A stretch of DNA of 64,000 nucleotides from Hibiscus mutabilis (taxonomy: Eukaryota > Streptophyta > Magnoliopsida > Malvales > Malvaceae), in NCBI GenBank assembly GCA_019671005.1, contig CM033714.1, positions 55,041,741-55,105,740 of the forward strand, written 5' to 3'. This document shows positions 10,877 through 20,917 of this stretch, piece by piece; position 1 is the stretch's first letter; the number at the start of each line of letters is the position of its first letter. Both the position numbers and the translations under genes were made by a program. The notes under the pieces are model-generated. The model saw only the letters and a program-made list of their open reading frames with translations. It did no database searches and was not told the DNA's origin.

Positions 10877-12183
10877 ATGGCGTCTTCATCTTTTCTATTC
10901 AAAAGATTCTTCAATGAAGATATTCAAAAGAAGTTTGAGACGAGCTTTGCCTCAATATCCTTTTTGTATGAGAAGCACTTCGACTTCCAAACCGACACCA
11001 CCGTTGGATTCCCATCGGAGTTCATGGCCATTATCGACATGCCCATCTCACAAAAGATTCTCCATTCTTGATGATTATAGGTAAATGTGTGTGTTTTGAT
11101 GAAGGTTATGTGAACTCACTTTTTGCTTTGAATGCTATGGAAGATGAGAACTTCGACTATGCTGCATCTATAACCGCTAACAAACACAAGAAACTGCTGG
11201 CAGACTTGTGTAAACCTGGCCTAGATTGGACAGTTTCATCGATGGGCCACCGGACGGTAAAGAGGTTGGCATTGAAGCCACAAATGCGAGGATGAACCAT
11301 TTCATCAAGGCAAATTTGTTGCCTACATCTTACAACTAGACTATCTCAGAAGACCGGTTGATTTTGCTGCATTCCATCATCAAAAGAAGTAAGATCAATA
11401 TTGGCAAAATCATTACCGACGAGGCTTATAAATGTGCTGAGAAGGGTAAGGGTAGTTTATTCTTCCCTTTCTTAATTTCTAACATTTGTTTGCGCCATGA
11501 AGTGCCTAGGATGGATGAGGATATCGACCAAACAATCAAGGGAACCACCATTAATGCCATTATTTGGAAAAAAAACTCACTGGAGGAGAGGCAAAAGAGA
11601 AGGGGAAGGGCGTTGCCAAGACAGCCACACTAAAGCCAAAGCCATGCCAACGAGCTCGTTGGCAGTATTATCCCCGGTGTATGCATGCCAGGAGATTATC
11701 CTCCAAAAATTAGAGACAACCGAGGAGGTTAATGCAAAAATGAGGCACTACACCAAGAAGCAGGATGCCATCATTCTCGAGGTACTTGTGAAACTTTCCC
11801 TCGATGTAGTATCGCTATTTCCACCTTTCCCTGCCGAGCTTACTGCTAGTGACCCTATGCCAACTAGTCCAGCCAGTCATGCCAGTCCAGTCAAGCCAGC
11901 CAGTCCAATCAAGTCTGCTAGTCTAGCCAGTCATACAAGCCCAGTCATTTCTGCCAGTTCTGAATCTGAAGCAATAGTTCCCTTGTCCCTGGTGCACGTT
12001 GAGACTACTAGTATTGATTCCTCCTTTGAGTCAGAGGAGATTCCTGCCAAGAAAGAAAAGCCAGCACTAGTCACACCACCAGTCGAGTATACCAAGAAGA
12101 AGGATGATCTTGGATCCTCCATTGTTGCCTTAAAGAAGGGCTGGAAGAGAAGAAAAGAATGGCCCCTGAACGTGGGAGCCTAA
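10877..12183 (+). pseudogene. Athila second ORF (env-like / plant transposon protein), broken
   Basis: An ATG at 10877 opens MASSSFLFKRFF, then KKFETSFASISFLYEKHFDF, which resembles the N-terminus of the protein encoded downstream of pol in Athila elements. The frame breaks at 11071, resumes at 11068-11295 (CVCFDEGYVNSLF, then GLDWTVSS), and breaks again. It ends with a long frame (11497-12183) holding a Ser/Pro/Ala repeat (SPASHASPVKPASPIKSAS, near 11860-11960) and a basic tail. No signal peptide or clear membrane segment was seen. The role of this protein in Athila is unproven, so env-like describes position only. Confidence 0.6.
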
Positions 12184-13293
12184 CAATGCGAAAGACCCAT
12201 GCCAGAAGATAAGAAGAAGCCCGTGCCAAACGGAATGAAGCCTAATTCGAAAGGGAGTCTTCTTCTACCTAACTCCTCTGCATTTCATGTTTGTATTTTC
12301 ATGATCATGCATTTTTATTTTTCTATTTTTATTGTATATATGAGTTCTTGGGTTTGGGGGTGCACATTTTCTCAAATTTATGCCATGTCATGCATTTCAT
12401 GTTTAATCTTTTTTGTTTGCCATGTAGTTCATGTAGAGTAGTTGCATATCGAACCATAAAAAAGTGAAAAAGAAAATTTTGTCTCGGCTTAAATTTGAAG
12501 TTTATTAACAACTATAGGAAAGCTTATTTTGATCTACTTGTTTGCCCGATGATGAGTTTATAATTTTCAGTTTGCCAAGCAAGTAGATTTGTATGCCATG
12601 TTTGCCATGACAATTGATCTCTAGTTTAGGGAATTTAATTTACACTTAACACGTGATATGTATCTAGTTCCCTAGCAAACTTAGACTAGTTGAAGCGATG
12701 CTCAGATTAAAAAAATGATGCCAGGGTAAAAAGAAAATAAATAAGGCAGCAATGTTCTGCCAAGGCAATAAAAAAATGAACTATCCTCTACCTAGGGATA
12801 ATAAGTTACCTGGGGCTTCGTGGTAGCTCCCTCTTAGTTCTCAAGTCCAAAACCCTATGGTATGAGTTGAAGAGAAAGCCTAGTGATGTCTGGATTAACA
12901 TGGGGATTAGTGGTATGCTCTCTCTTATCACTCACGCTAAACAGTGTCACGTAGCAAGATTAAATTATTGCCAACAAAACCCTCGGCAAGAAAGAAAAAG
13001 AAAAAAATGATGACAATAAAGATCTGAGTTTAGGTAGTAAAATTGGCTAAGGGAGTGAAAGGATATTGGATGCATATTTCCTACACATCACGCACGCTTC
13101 ATGAACTTAGACTAGAATTATATTGTTGCACTTGAATTACTATCTGCTTGGCACTGTGCACTGAGATTTCTGAGGGCAGCATTAGAATCAAACTCCATTT
13201 GCCAGCATTTGTTGGCATTCCAACCAAACTTTTGCCGAGGTATTATTTTCACTGTTTTTGTTTTTCTCTTCTCTTGAATTACTTGAGGACAAG
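12184..13293 (+). other. 3' leader of element A up to the insertion of B
   Basis: Non-coding. It includes the paired blocks typical of Athila 3' leaders: ctggggcttcgtggtagctc (near 12810) and catggggattagtggtatgc (near 12898), two related copies about 88 bp apart. It also has acttgaggacaag at 13281-13293, which normally precedes the polypurine tract. That tract resumes only after B, at 20891. Confidence 0.7.
13289..13293 (+). repeat. Target site duplication ACAAG, left of element B
   Basis: ACAAG at 13289-13293 is repeated exactly at 20891-20895 after B's 3' LTR. Removing B restores a typical Athila pre-polypurine stretch in A, which confirms the insertion. Confidence 0.95.
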
Positions 13294-14857
13294 TGATAAG
13301 TGTTCAAAAGTTCTATTTTTATTAACCTTTTTACTCATATTATTGTTAGACTTAAGCTCATATTAGTTGCATAATTAGTCATTCATGCATTAATTCATGA
13401 TTCTTTCCACCGTTGAGCTTGATTACATAACTTGGTGATTGTTGTGGAAAAACATGCTGCTTTGGTGTGTTTTTGTATGTGTGTAGAATCACTTGCCTAA
13501 ACAAGGCTAGAACCAGTTGCCAGGGCAGTGCATGAAGGAGATGCCGAGCTAGTTGCCAGGGCAATGCATGAAGGAGACACCGAGCCAATTGCTAGGGTAA
13601 TTGTCGACAAAGAATAAGGCGATATGGTAGTTAAAATTGATGACTAGACAAGCCCAAGATGACGTGGAGCAAAGCTAAATCCCAAAGGAATTTGATTTCC
13701 ATGAAGAGATCAAAGAAGAATTAAATTCCAAGAAGATAGGAGAAGTTCTAGTAGGAATATAATTATAATAAAGAATTATATTCTTTAAAGATAATTTAAT
13801 TCCAACTTAACTTCCTCCTCAAAGAAGGACTTTGACCTAGCCCTATAAATAAGAGGCCAGATCGTCAACTTGAAAGGAGAACAAGAGAGAGGGGAATTTC
13901 GACAACTCCAAGTAGGGCAAGAGGAGAGAATTTTCGACAAGCATCTAGGGCAAGGAGGATTTCGACAAGCCTCCTTCTTCATCCTTTTCTTTCTTGTTCG
14001 ATTGGGTTCATGCTAGGGATTATTTATCTTGTGTTTCTTTGGAACCTAGCCATGAACTAAATCTATTTGGCTATGGTTATTGTGTTTTGTGGTTGTGAGA
14101 AACTATTAGATTTTGTTTAGGTAATAAGAGTTTGCACTTTTCTATTCAAGGTTTATTCATTCTTGGTTCTTATTCTTGTTTGTGAGTGAATTGGGAGAGG
14201 ATCTCGTAACTTCATCTATTTATCTAATATCGGGAGAGTTAGATTCAAGAAACGAATGAATATGATCTTTATTCAATCTATTGATGGTGAAGATTAATCC
14301 GGCTTAGGAATAAGTCAAGGATTTCAACGGCTAAGAGGAGCGCAAGATTGGTTGTTGTTCACCCTTGATTCACGCAGGGATGTATTATCAAGGCATGCAC
14401 AAGTAGCTAGAGTTTCAACTTAGGGATAAGAAGAAACCATTGAAGAACGCTCTGCCGAAGGTTGAAGGCTGCTGCCCAGACGCCCAAGTAGTTGCGCAAC
14501 TAGTTGCCCAGACAACCATCGATTAGTTTCCAAGGCAACCCCGTTGTGCAAGTTGCCACGACAACTGAGTTGCCCGTGCACTCTTTTACCAAGACGATCC
14601 AATCGGCTATCACACCTCAACTCACGATAACCTGGCCTAACTCTCTCTCATTTGATCTCATCTATTCTTTTACTTTATTGCTTTCTATATTAGTTATTAG
14701 TTAAACTCCTATAATCCTTTATTTGTGTTTTTACTTTTTACAGTGCAAGAGACTAGATTCTTGAAGTGGCACCAATCCCTGTGGAGACGATATCTTTTAT
14801 ACTATAACTTGCAACGTGTATACTTGCACAATTGCGTAGCACTTATTACGCGCAACA
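13294..14857 (+). repeat. 5' LTR of element B
   Basis: It starts TGATAAG and ends GCGCAACA. It holds a 36-bp-period repeat near 13516-13600 (agttgccagggcaatgcatgaagga type), a TATA box and a cluster of TTGCCNNGGCAA-like sites at 14503-14560. Several of those sites have G to A changes relative to the 3' LTR (for example GACAA for GGCAA). Confidence 0.95.
13844..13851 (+). promoter_or_regulatory. TATA box of element B's LTR
   Basis: TATAAATA sits in the context gccctataaataagagg, about 550 bp into the LTR. The same box is kept in the 3' LTR at 19878-19885. This is the expected place for an Athila LTR promoter. Confidence 0.75.
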
Positions 14858-14863
14858 AGTTTT

Positions 14864-14882
14864 TGGTGTCGTTGCCGGGGAT
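14864..14882 (+). other. Primer binding site, tRNA-Asp type (element B)
   Basis: TGGTGTCGTTGCCGGGGAT starts six bases after the LTR end. It differs from the tRNA-Asp complement TGGCGCCGTTGCCGGGGAT at two positions (both C to T). It marks the start of minus-strand DNA synthesis. Confidence 0.9.
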
Positions 14883-15002
14883 TGGCAATTGGTGTTAGTT
14901 GTTTTTGTTATTGCATTTTTTTCTCTATTAGTTTTACTAACTTTTCTTTTTGTTTGTTTTATCAAAAAAAATTAGGTGCACTACAAGTTAAGGGACATCA
15001 AC

Positions 15003-15637
15003 ATGTCGGGAAATAAAAGCCGATCTATTCGAGAGATGATGTTGGAAGATATGAATCAATCCAATCAAGAGTTTCTTGCACCCTTTGATGATTACCTATA
15101 CCAACCGAGAAAAGCCCAAAGAACTTATACAGTGGAAAATCTTGTGCTATGTGTGGAGAACATCATGTGTTTGAAAATTGCCCTCACATTTTCGGTGCAT
15201 ATAACTACATGGAGGACCATAGAGGGAACCAGCAGCAAAATTCTTCATGGTATGGTCAAAAAGCTCAAAATTTTTTTTACCATAACAATTTTGCCGCAGC
15301 AACAGATATGCCATGGCAATGTAGTCATTTTCAAGAGCATTCCAGTTCCTTGGAGGAAATGTTACTAGCTTCCTTGGCTAGACTTGACGGATCAATTGTA
15401 GAGATTCGAGAGCTATGAAAATCTATGGATACGAGGATAGCTCAGTGGGATGCAACCTTAGGGGATTCAGAAGATCAATTGAGGAGATCCACATATGTCA
15501 TGGATAACATGCACCAACAATTCATTCCTAGGGATATTGACGTCCGAAGGCAAGAGGATAAGGAGCAATGCAAAGAAAGCTCTCTGATGTGTGGGGAACA
15601 ACTAGAACCTCAAAGTCAAGAGGATGCCAATGAATGA
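15003..15637 (+). pseudogene. gag: Gag remnant of element B, core deleted
   Basis: An ATG at 15003 starts MSGNKSRSIREMMLEDMNQ, similar to the N-terminus of Athila gag. After about 45 codons the sequence jumps to the region just before the zinc knuckle. In the next frame CxxCGEHHVFENC (near 15148) and the tail (SLEEMLLASLARLDGSI, then DTRIAQWDATLGDSEDQL) are read up to 15637. The whole capsid core is absent, so no particle could form from this protein. Downstream, up to about 15900, lies linker sequence rich in TTGCCNNGGCAA words. Confidence 0.75.
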
Positions 15638-15899
15638 GACTGCCCAACACATGATGAGCCTGAACAACAAATTGCCTCGGCAATGATTGAGAAGCCTGAA
15701 TAGAGCAATGCCGCGACAACACTCAGTGAAGCTGAGAACAACAATACTACAGCAAATTCTAAGGAACCTGATGCCCAAAAGGTTACAACGTTGATGTTGA
15801 AGCAGGAATCTGTAGATTGCTCTCATCTACAATTGCCACGGCAATTACACGACCACATGCAAGATCAACGAGATGATAATACTTTGCCAATGGAATATG

Positions 15900-16737
15900 A
15901 GTAGGTAATAGTTGAACCTTTTGAATTCTTTAAAAACTCACCTCGTCCATTGCAGGTATGTCTTGAGGAACCGAGGTTGGTAGATTTGAAGCCATCGAAA
16001 TCTCTACTGATGGAGATGTTTGAGAGGCCAAAAGAAAACGGTGTTTGGATTCGTTAAGCTTTTCAGAAAATTGGTTCTTCCCTTGACTTACAGCAAATTT
16101 TGGCAACTGATTGCCACGGCAATTGGCTTGAGCAGCAATTGCCACGACAACAAAGGCTACATCCAACCATGATAGAAGTCGACAAGAATGAGGTAATTGA
16201 ATGGTTGAGAATGGATATAATTTTTCCTATTAATATATTTGTGCCTTCAGGAATAGTAGCAAGGTGGAGAGTATACATGGACTACAAGCGAACAAAGAAG
16301 AAAGACACCTCCACCATGATAACGCAAAAGGGAGTAGTGGAAAGCACATTGGCCAAACACTTTTTGGGCAATATTGTCACCCGATGGAGGGTGCGGATGG
16401 ACTATAAGAAGTATCGAAAACGACCATCCTCAAGTTTTCTCAGATATGCAGTAACATTAGAAGTTGCATGATGGCACTCTTTTCAGACATGGTCGAAGAC
16501 TTCCTTGAGATCTTCATGGATGATTTTTACGTTTTTGGTAATGACTTCGACAGTTGCCTCGACAATTTAGAGAAGGTGTTGGCAAGATGTGAAGAAACTG
16601 ATTTAGTCCTTAATTGGGAGAAGTGCCATCTTATGGTAGATGAAGGAATAGTGCTCGGCCATAAGATTTCATCCAAGGGAATTGGAGTAGACAAAGCTAA
16701 GATGGACGTGATCGAGAGACTACCCCCACCAAGATAA
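15900..16737 (+). pseudogene. pol: RT fragments of element B
   Basis: The start of pol is read around 15915-16050 (EPFEFFKNSPRPL, then CLEEPRLVDLKP). An RT N-terminal piece follows near 16150-16410: QQRLHPTMIEVDKNEVIEWL, then two similar RWRVYMDYK / RWRVRMDYK blocks. A deletion jumps to the palm: a 90-codon frame at 16468-16737 has CMMALFSDMVEDF, the catalytic motif FMDDFYVFG with both aspartates, and VLNWEKCHLMVDEGIVLGHK. The fingers and much of the palm are lost, so it cannot be an active enzyme. Confidence 0.75.
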
Positions 16738-16954
16738 AGTCTTTAATTTTGATGATTCTTGCGCCCAGGCATTCGAAACCCTAAAGGAAAAGCTTGTCTC
16801 GGCACCCATTGTCGTTCCACCATATTGGACGCCACCTTTTGAGCTCATGTGTGATGAAAGTGATTTCGCGGTAGGAGCAGTCCTAGGCCAACTCACAGGA
16901 AGGAGGACGCGAATTTAGAGATATGCGATGCATTCCTGGATGAACAACTTTTAG
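16738..16954 (+). pseudogene. pol: RNase H remnant of element B
   Basis: A short piece matches the Athila RNase H start (FNFDDSCAQAFETLKEKLVSAPIVV near 16744, then FELMCDESDFAVGAVLGQ). It is followed directly by EICDAFLDEQLLV at about 16918-16957, the block that in relatives precedes integrase. The central and C-terminal RNase H, including the TDHSALKHL region seen in A, is missing. Confidence 0.7.
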
Positions 16955-17292
16955 TTGCCTCGGCAACCATGGATGTGCATGCCTCGGCAACCATGGATGC
17001 GCATGCCTCGGCAACCCTCGACGCTACAGCAGCTCTTGACGCGCACGCCTCGGTAACTCCAGATGCACACTCCTCGGCAACCCTCGATGCCGTAGCAACC
17101 CTTGACGCCTCGGCAACCATGGATGTGCATGCCTCGGCAACCCTCGACGCCGTAGGAGCTCTTGACGCGCACGCCTCGGCAACTCTAGACGCGCACGCCT
17201 CGGTAACCACTGATACGCACGTCTCGGCAACCACGGACGCCTCGGCAACTCTAGACACACACGACTCGGCAATCTTGGGAGCAGTCGCCACG
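16955..17292 (+). repeat. Coding tandem array, about 24-bp period, GCCTCGGCAACC
   Basis: About a dozen units of the type gcctcggcaaccatggatg + cat, some shortened to 18 bp, are arranged head to tail. All stay in one open frame and encode an eight-residue repeat (ASATMDVH / ASATLDAH). The array lies between the DEQLL and PWYADLVNFL blocks. Element A has no insertion at the matching place (DEYLLAADAIPWYA near 8950). The GCCTCGGCAA core is a form of the palindrome found all over B. Confidence 0.9.
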
Positions 17293-17751
17293 GCAATACC
17301 CTGGTATGCGGATTTAGTTAATTTCCTTGTTTGTGGTATTTTACCTTATGTCCTTACTCACCAAGGGAAGAAGCGGTTCCGCCATGATGCTAAGCATTAC
17401 TTTTGGGACGAGCCTCTTTTGTTTAAACAATGTACAGATCAGGTTATACGCCGATGTGTCCCTGAAGAGGAGCAACAGAATGTACTCCGACAATGCCATT
17501 CTTCACCCTATGGAGGACATTTTGGAGGAACTCGTACCGTGGCCAAAGTTTTTCAATCCGGTTTGTATTGGCCAACACTGTACAAAGATGCCCAAGAGTT
17601 TTACAAGCAATCTGATCGTTGCCAGAGGACGGGCAATATCACCTACAAACCAATGGGCAATCAAGACCGTGAATATGGATTAGGAAAGTGCCGAACAAAA
17701 GCGTTTGTTTTACCTCAACGAGATAGAAGAATTTCGTGCACTCGCCTATAA
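16969..17751 (+). pseudogene. pol: Open frame joining the repeat array to integrase N-terminus (element B)
   Basis: A 260-codon frame with no stop runs through the array and on into pol. It reads PWYADLVNFLVCGILP, then the zinc-binding part RQCHSSPYGGHFGGTR, WPTLYKDAQEF and SDRCQRTGN. In relatives two Cys form the HHCC site (CDRC); here the first is Ser. After TGNIT the integrase core (both Asp and the Glu) is deleted and the frame ends in unrelated residues. It is the longest open frame in B. Whether it is expressed is unknown. The frame is open upstream of 16969 too, so the ATG is not a confident start. Confidence 0.65.
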
Positions 17752-18052
17752 CAATGCATAAATCTACAAGGAGAAAACAAAGTAATGGCACGACAAGAAA
17801 CTATTTCCGCGACAATTCATGCCAGGGCAACTAGTTCTCTTATTCAATTCTCGACTAAAACTTTTCCTAGGAAAACTAAAATCAAGATGGTCGGGACCAT
17901 TCGAAGTTGTCAAACCATTCTCCCATGGTACTGTGATAATCAAGTCCATTACCGACGAACATGAATTCAAAGTTAATGGACAGAGATTGAAGCACTACAA
18001 CGGTGCCCATGTAGAACGAAACAAAGAAGTTGACACCTTAGGAGATGCATGA
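17752..18052 (+). pseudogene. pol: Integrase C-terminal end of element B
   Basis: The frame from 17819 to 18052 reads GQLVLLFNSRLKLFLGKLKSR, then WSGPFEVVKPFSHGTV and NGQRLKHYNGAHV. This is the conserved end of Athila pol, also found in A near 10010-10200. Just upstream, SRWHDKKLFPRQF-like sequence is read in another frame. This short C-terminal domain binds DNA non-specifically in active integrases. Confidence 0.75.
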
Positions 18053-19327
18053 GCATGTTCTCCTTTCGATATTTTCTTTTTCTTTTTATTTTTATTTTTT
18101 TCGAACTATTTTTTTCTTTCTTTATTTATTTTTGGAATTTTTATGAGAGATTTTATTTTTCTTCATTATCTGTAGTTTCCAGGTTTTCTTTTCCACAACA
18201 AGACTCACAACCACCATGCTAAGGAAATTTACTGCCGACTACTTGCCACAGCAACCACAACAGAAACTGGTGATGCCCAGGCAACAACAATGGCTTCGGC
18301 AATTACTGATGCCCATGCAAGTGAACCTGCATCAGCAAACATGGATCAAATCAAAGCAATGCTATTCACGCGGTACCAGCATTCAACCACCGACTGAAAA
18401 ATGAATCAAGCAAACGGCACGAAGGAAACTTATCACTCGAGGTGACGACCTCTCCGACTAACTCATTTCATTTAGTTTCTTTTAAATTTTGTTTCACTCT
18501 TACATGCATTGAGGACAATGCTTCTCTGGAGTTTGGGGGGGTGTTGGTTTCTAGTTAGTTTCATGTTTAGTTGCATTCATCTTTAGCAATCACATATAGG
18601 TTGCATATGTTACTTGCCATGCCTTTAATTGGATTTAATTGCTTAAGACTTGTTGAATATCCAATGATGAATTTTTGCCACTGCACTTAATTGAAAGAAC
18701 CTTTAATTTTAGGATTACATGAAAAGAACTTAGAATTTTACTATGATGCTGATTTTTTTTACACGGTTGTGGCTTGTTGATTGAAAGAAACTTAGTGAAC
18801 TTAGGTTGCTTAAAATTAGGGTAAATTTAAAATTGAAAATTAAAAGTTAATTTCTTGCTAGAGGTGCCCAAATCTGGCTTTAGTAGTAAATACACTTTCT
18901 TGCTAGAGGTGCCCGAAACTGGCTCTAGTAGTTAATGCACATTAAAGAATCGCTAGAGGTGCCCGAAATTGGCTCTAGTCGACTAAAATAAAATGAGAAA
19001 TTGCTTACTTTGCTAGAGGTGCCCGAAATTGGCTCTAATGAAAATAAAAATAAATGCCCCAGTAATTAAATTGATAAAAGCATATTGTTCACATAGAATC
19101 TTGAAAATCAACTTGTACACAACTACGCACACACATTGTCACGAGCATTATAGTTTTGTTCCGGGTAATTTATGTGCTATCCGAAAAATTAAAAGGTGGT
19201 CATACTTTGTGCCACGGTTCCGAGGTTTGAATTCAAGTTTGAAGCATGTCTTTGATGATTAAGGTCTTGGCAGGTAATTGTTAGTTTACATTGCTTGAGG
19301 ACAAGCAATAGTTCGAGTTTGGGGGTA
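18053..19327 (+). other. 3' leader of element B
   Basis: Non-coding. T-rich near 18060-18180, then more TTGCCNNGGCAA-like words (18243, 18280) and two ggggg blocks near 18535. Further on are a four-unit hairpin repeat (18857-19039) and the polypurine tract at 19315-19327 (gagtttgggggta). No second ORF is present, unlike A. Confidence 0.8.
18857..19039 (+). repeat. Four-copy hairpin repeat in the leader of B
   Basis: The unit gctagaggtgcccgaaa + ytggctctagt starts at 18857, 18902, 18952 and 19012 (spacing 45, 50, 60). Each unit has CTAGAG and CTCTAG arms (slightly changed in the first and last) that could fold into a small stem-loop with gtgcccgaaattgg in the loop. Confidence 0.9.
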
Positions 19328-20890
19328 TGATAAGTGTTCAAAAGTACTATTTTTATTACCCTTTTTACTCATATTATTGTTAGACTTAAGCTCATATTAA
19401 TTGCATAATTAGTCATTCATGCATTAATTCATGTTTCTTTCCACCGTTGAGCTTGATTACATAACTTGGTGATTTTTGTGGAAAAAGATGCTGCTTTGGT
19501 GTGTTTTTGTGTGTGTGCAGAATCACTTGCCTAAACAAGGCTAGAACCAGTTGCCAGGGCAGTGCATGAAGGAGATGCCGAGCTAGTTGCCAGGGCAATG
19601 CATGAAGGAAACGCCGAGCTAGTTGTCAGGGCAATTGTCGACAAAGAATAAGGTGATATGGTAGTCAAAATTGATTACTAGACAAGCCCAAGATGACGTG
19701 GAGCAAAGCTAAATCCCAAAGGAATTTGATTTCCATGAAGAGATTAAAAATGAATTAAATTCCAAGAAGATAGGAGAAGTTGTAGTAGGAATATAATTAT
19801 AATAAAGAATTATATTCTTTAAAGATAATTTAATTCCAACTTAACTTCCTCCTCAAAGAAGGACTTTGACCTAGCCCTATAAATAAGAGGTCATATCGTT
19901 AACTTGAGAGGAGAGCAAGAGAGAGGGGAATTTCGACAACTCCAAGTAGGGCAAGAGGAGAGAATTTTCGACAAGCATCTAGGGCAAGGAGGATTTCGAC
20001 AAGCCTCCTTCTTCATCCTTTTCTTTCTTGTTCGATTGGGTTCATGCTAGGGATTATTTATCTTGTGTTTCTTTGGAACCTAGCCATGAACTAAATCTAT
20101 TTGGCTATGGTTATTGTGTTTTGTGGTTGTGAGAAACTATTGGATTTTGTTTAGGTAATAAGAGTTTGCACTTTTCTATTCAAGGTTTATTCATTCTTGG
20201 TTCTTATTCTTGTTTGCGAGTGAATTGGGAGAGGATCTCGTAACTTCATCTATTTATCTAATATCGAGAGAGTTAGATTCAAGAAACGAATAAATATGAT
20301 CTTTATTCAATCTATTGATGGTGAAGATTAATCTGGCTTAGGAATAAGTCAAGGATTTCAACGGCTAATAGGAGTGCAAGATTGGTTGTTGTTCACCCTT
20401 GATTCACGCAGGGATGTATTATCAAGGCATGCACAAGTAGCTACAGTTTCGACTTAGGGATAAGAAGAAACCTTGAAGAACGCTCTGCCGAACCTTGAAG
20501 GTTGTTGCCCAGACGCCCAAGTAGTCACCCAACTAGTTGCCCAGGCAACCATCGATTAGTTGCCAAGGCAACCCCGTTGTGCAAGTTGCCACGGCAATTG
20601 AGTTGCCTGTACAGTCTTTTACCAAGACGATCCAATCGGCTATCACACCTCAACTCACGATAACCTGGCCTATCTCTCTCTCATTTGATCTCATCTATTC
20701 TTTTACTTTATTGCTTTCTATATTAGTTTTTAGTTAAACTCCTATAATCCTTTATTTGTGTTTTTACTTTTTACAGTGCAAGAGACTAGATTCTTGAAGT
20801 GGCACCAATCCCTATGGAGACGATATCTTTTATACTATAACTTGCAACGTGTATACTTGCACAATTGCGTAGCACTTATTACGCGCAACA
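19328..20890 (+). repeat. 3' LTR of element B
   Basis: It is near identical to 13294-14857. It keeps perfect TTGCCCAGGCAA (20537), TTGCCAAGGCAA (20560) and TTGCCACGGCAA (20586), where the 5' LTR copies each carry one mutation. Confidence 0.95.
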
Positions 20891-20904
20891 ACAAGCAATG
20901 AGCT

Positions 20905-20917
20905 AGGTTTGGGGGTG
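20905..20917 (+). other. Polypurine tract of element A
   Basis: aggtttgggggtg directly precedes the TGTTACC start of A's 3' LTR. It primes plus-strand DNA synthesis in relatives. It was separated from the rest of A's leader by the insertion of B. Confidence 0.75.

Larger units (their letters stand above)
13294..20890 (+). mobile_element. Athila deletion derivative B, 7.6 kb, young
   Basis: It is bounded by two LTRs of 1564 and 1563 bp starting TGATAAGTGTTC and ending CGCAACA, with an ACAAG target duplication on both sides. The interior is only about 4.5 kb. It has a tRNA-Asp-type primer site, a gag start joined to the gag tail, fragments of RT, RNase H and integrase, and a polypurine tract. 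The gag core, most of RT, the integrase core and the second ORF are missing. The two LTRs look nearly identical, so it moved recently, most likely with enzymes from an intact relative. Confidence 0.9.

Noticed and set aside
10877..12183. Calling the second ORF of A a true envelope gene
   Set aside because: Only position and resemblance to the Athila downstream protein are seen. No signal peptide, cleavage site or clear membrane segment could be found, so it is described as env-like by position only.
16893..17291. Long - strand frames with Cys/Val/Ala repeats over the B array
   Set aside because: A 24-bp repeat is a multiple of three, so all frames tend to stay open. The + strand frame is the one continuous with pol blocks on both sides.
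18850..19040. CRISPR-like spacing of the four repeats in B
   Set aside because: The genome is plant nuclear. There are only four units with unequal spacers, inside a retrotransposon leader, and no cas genes.
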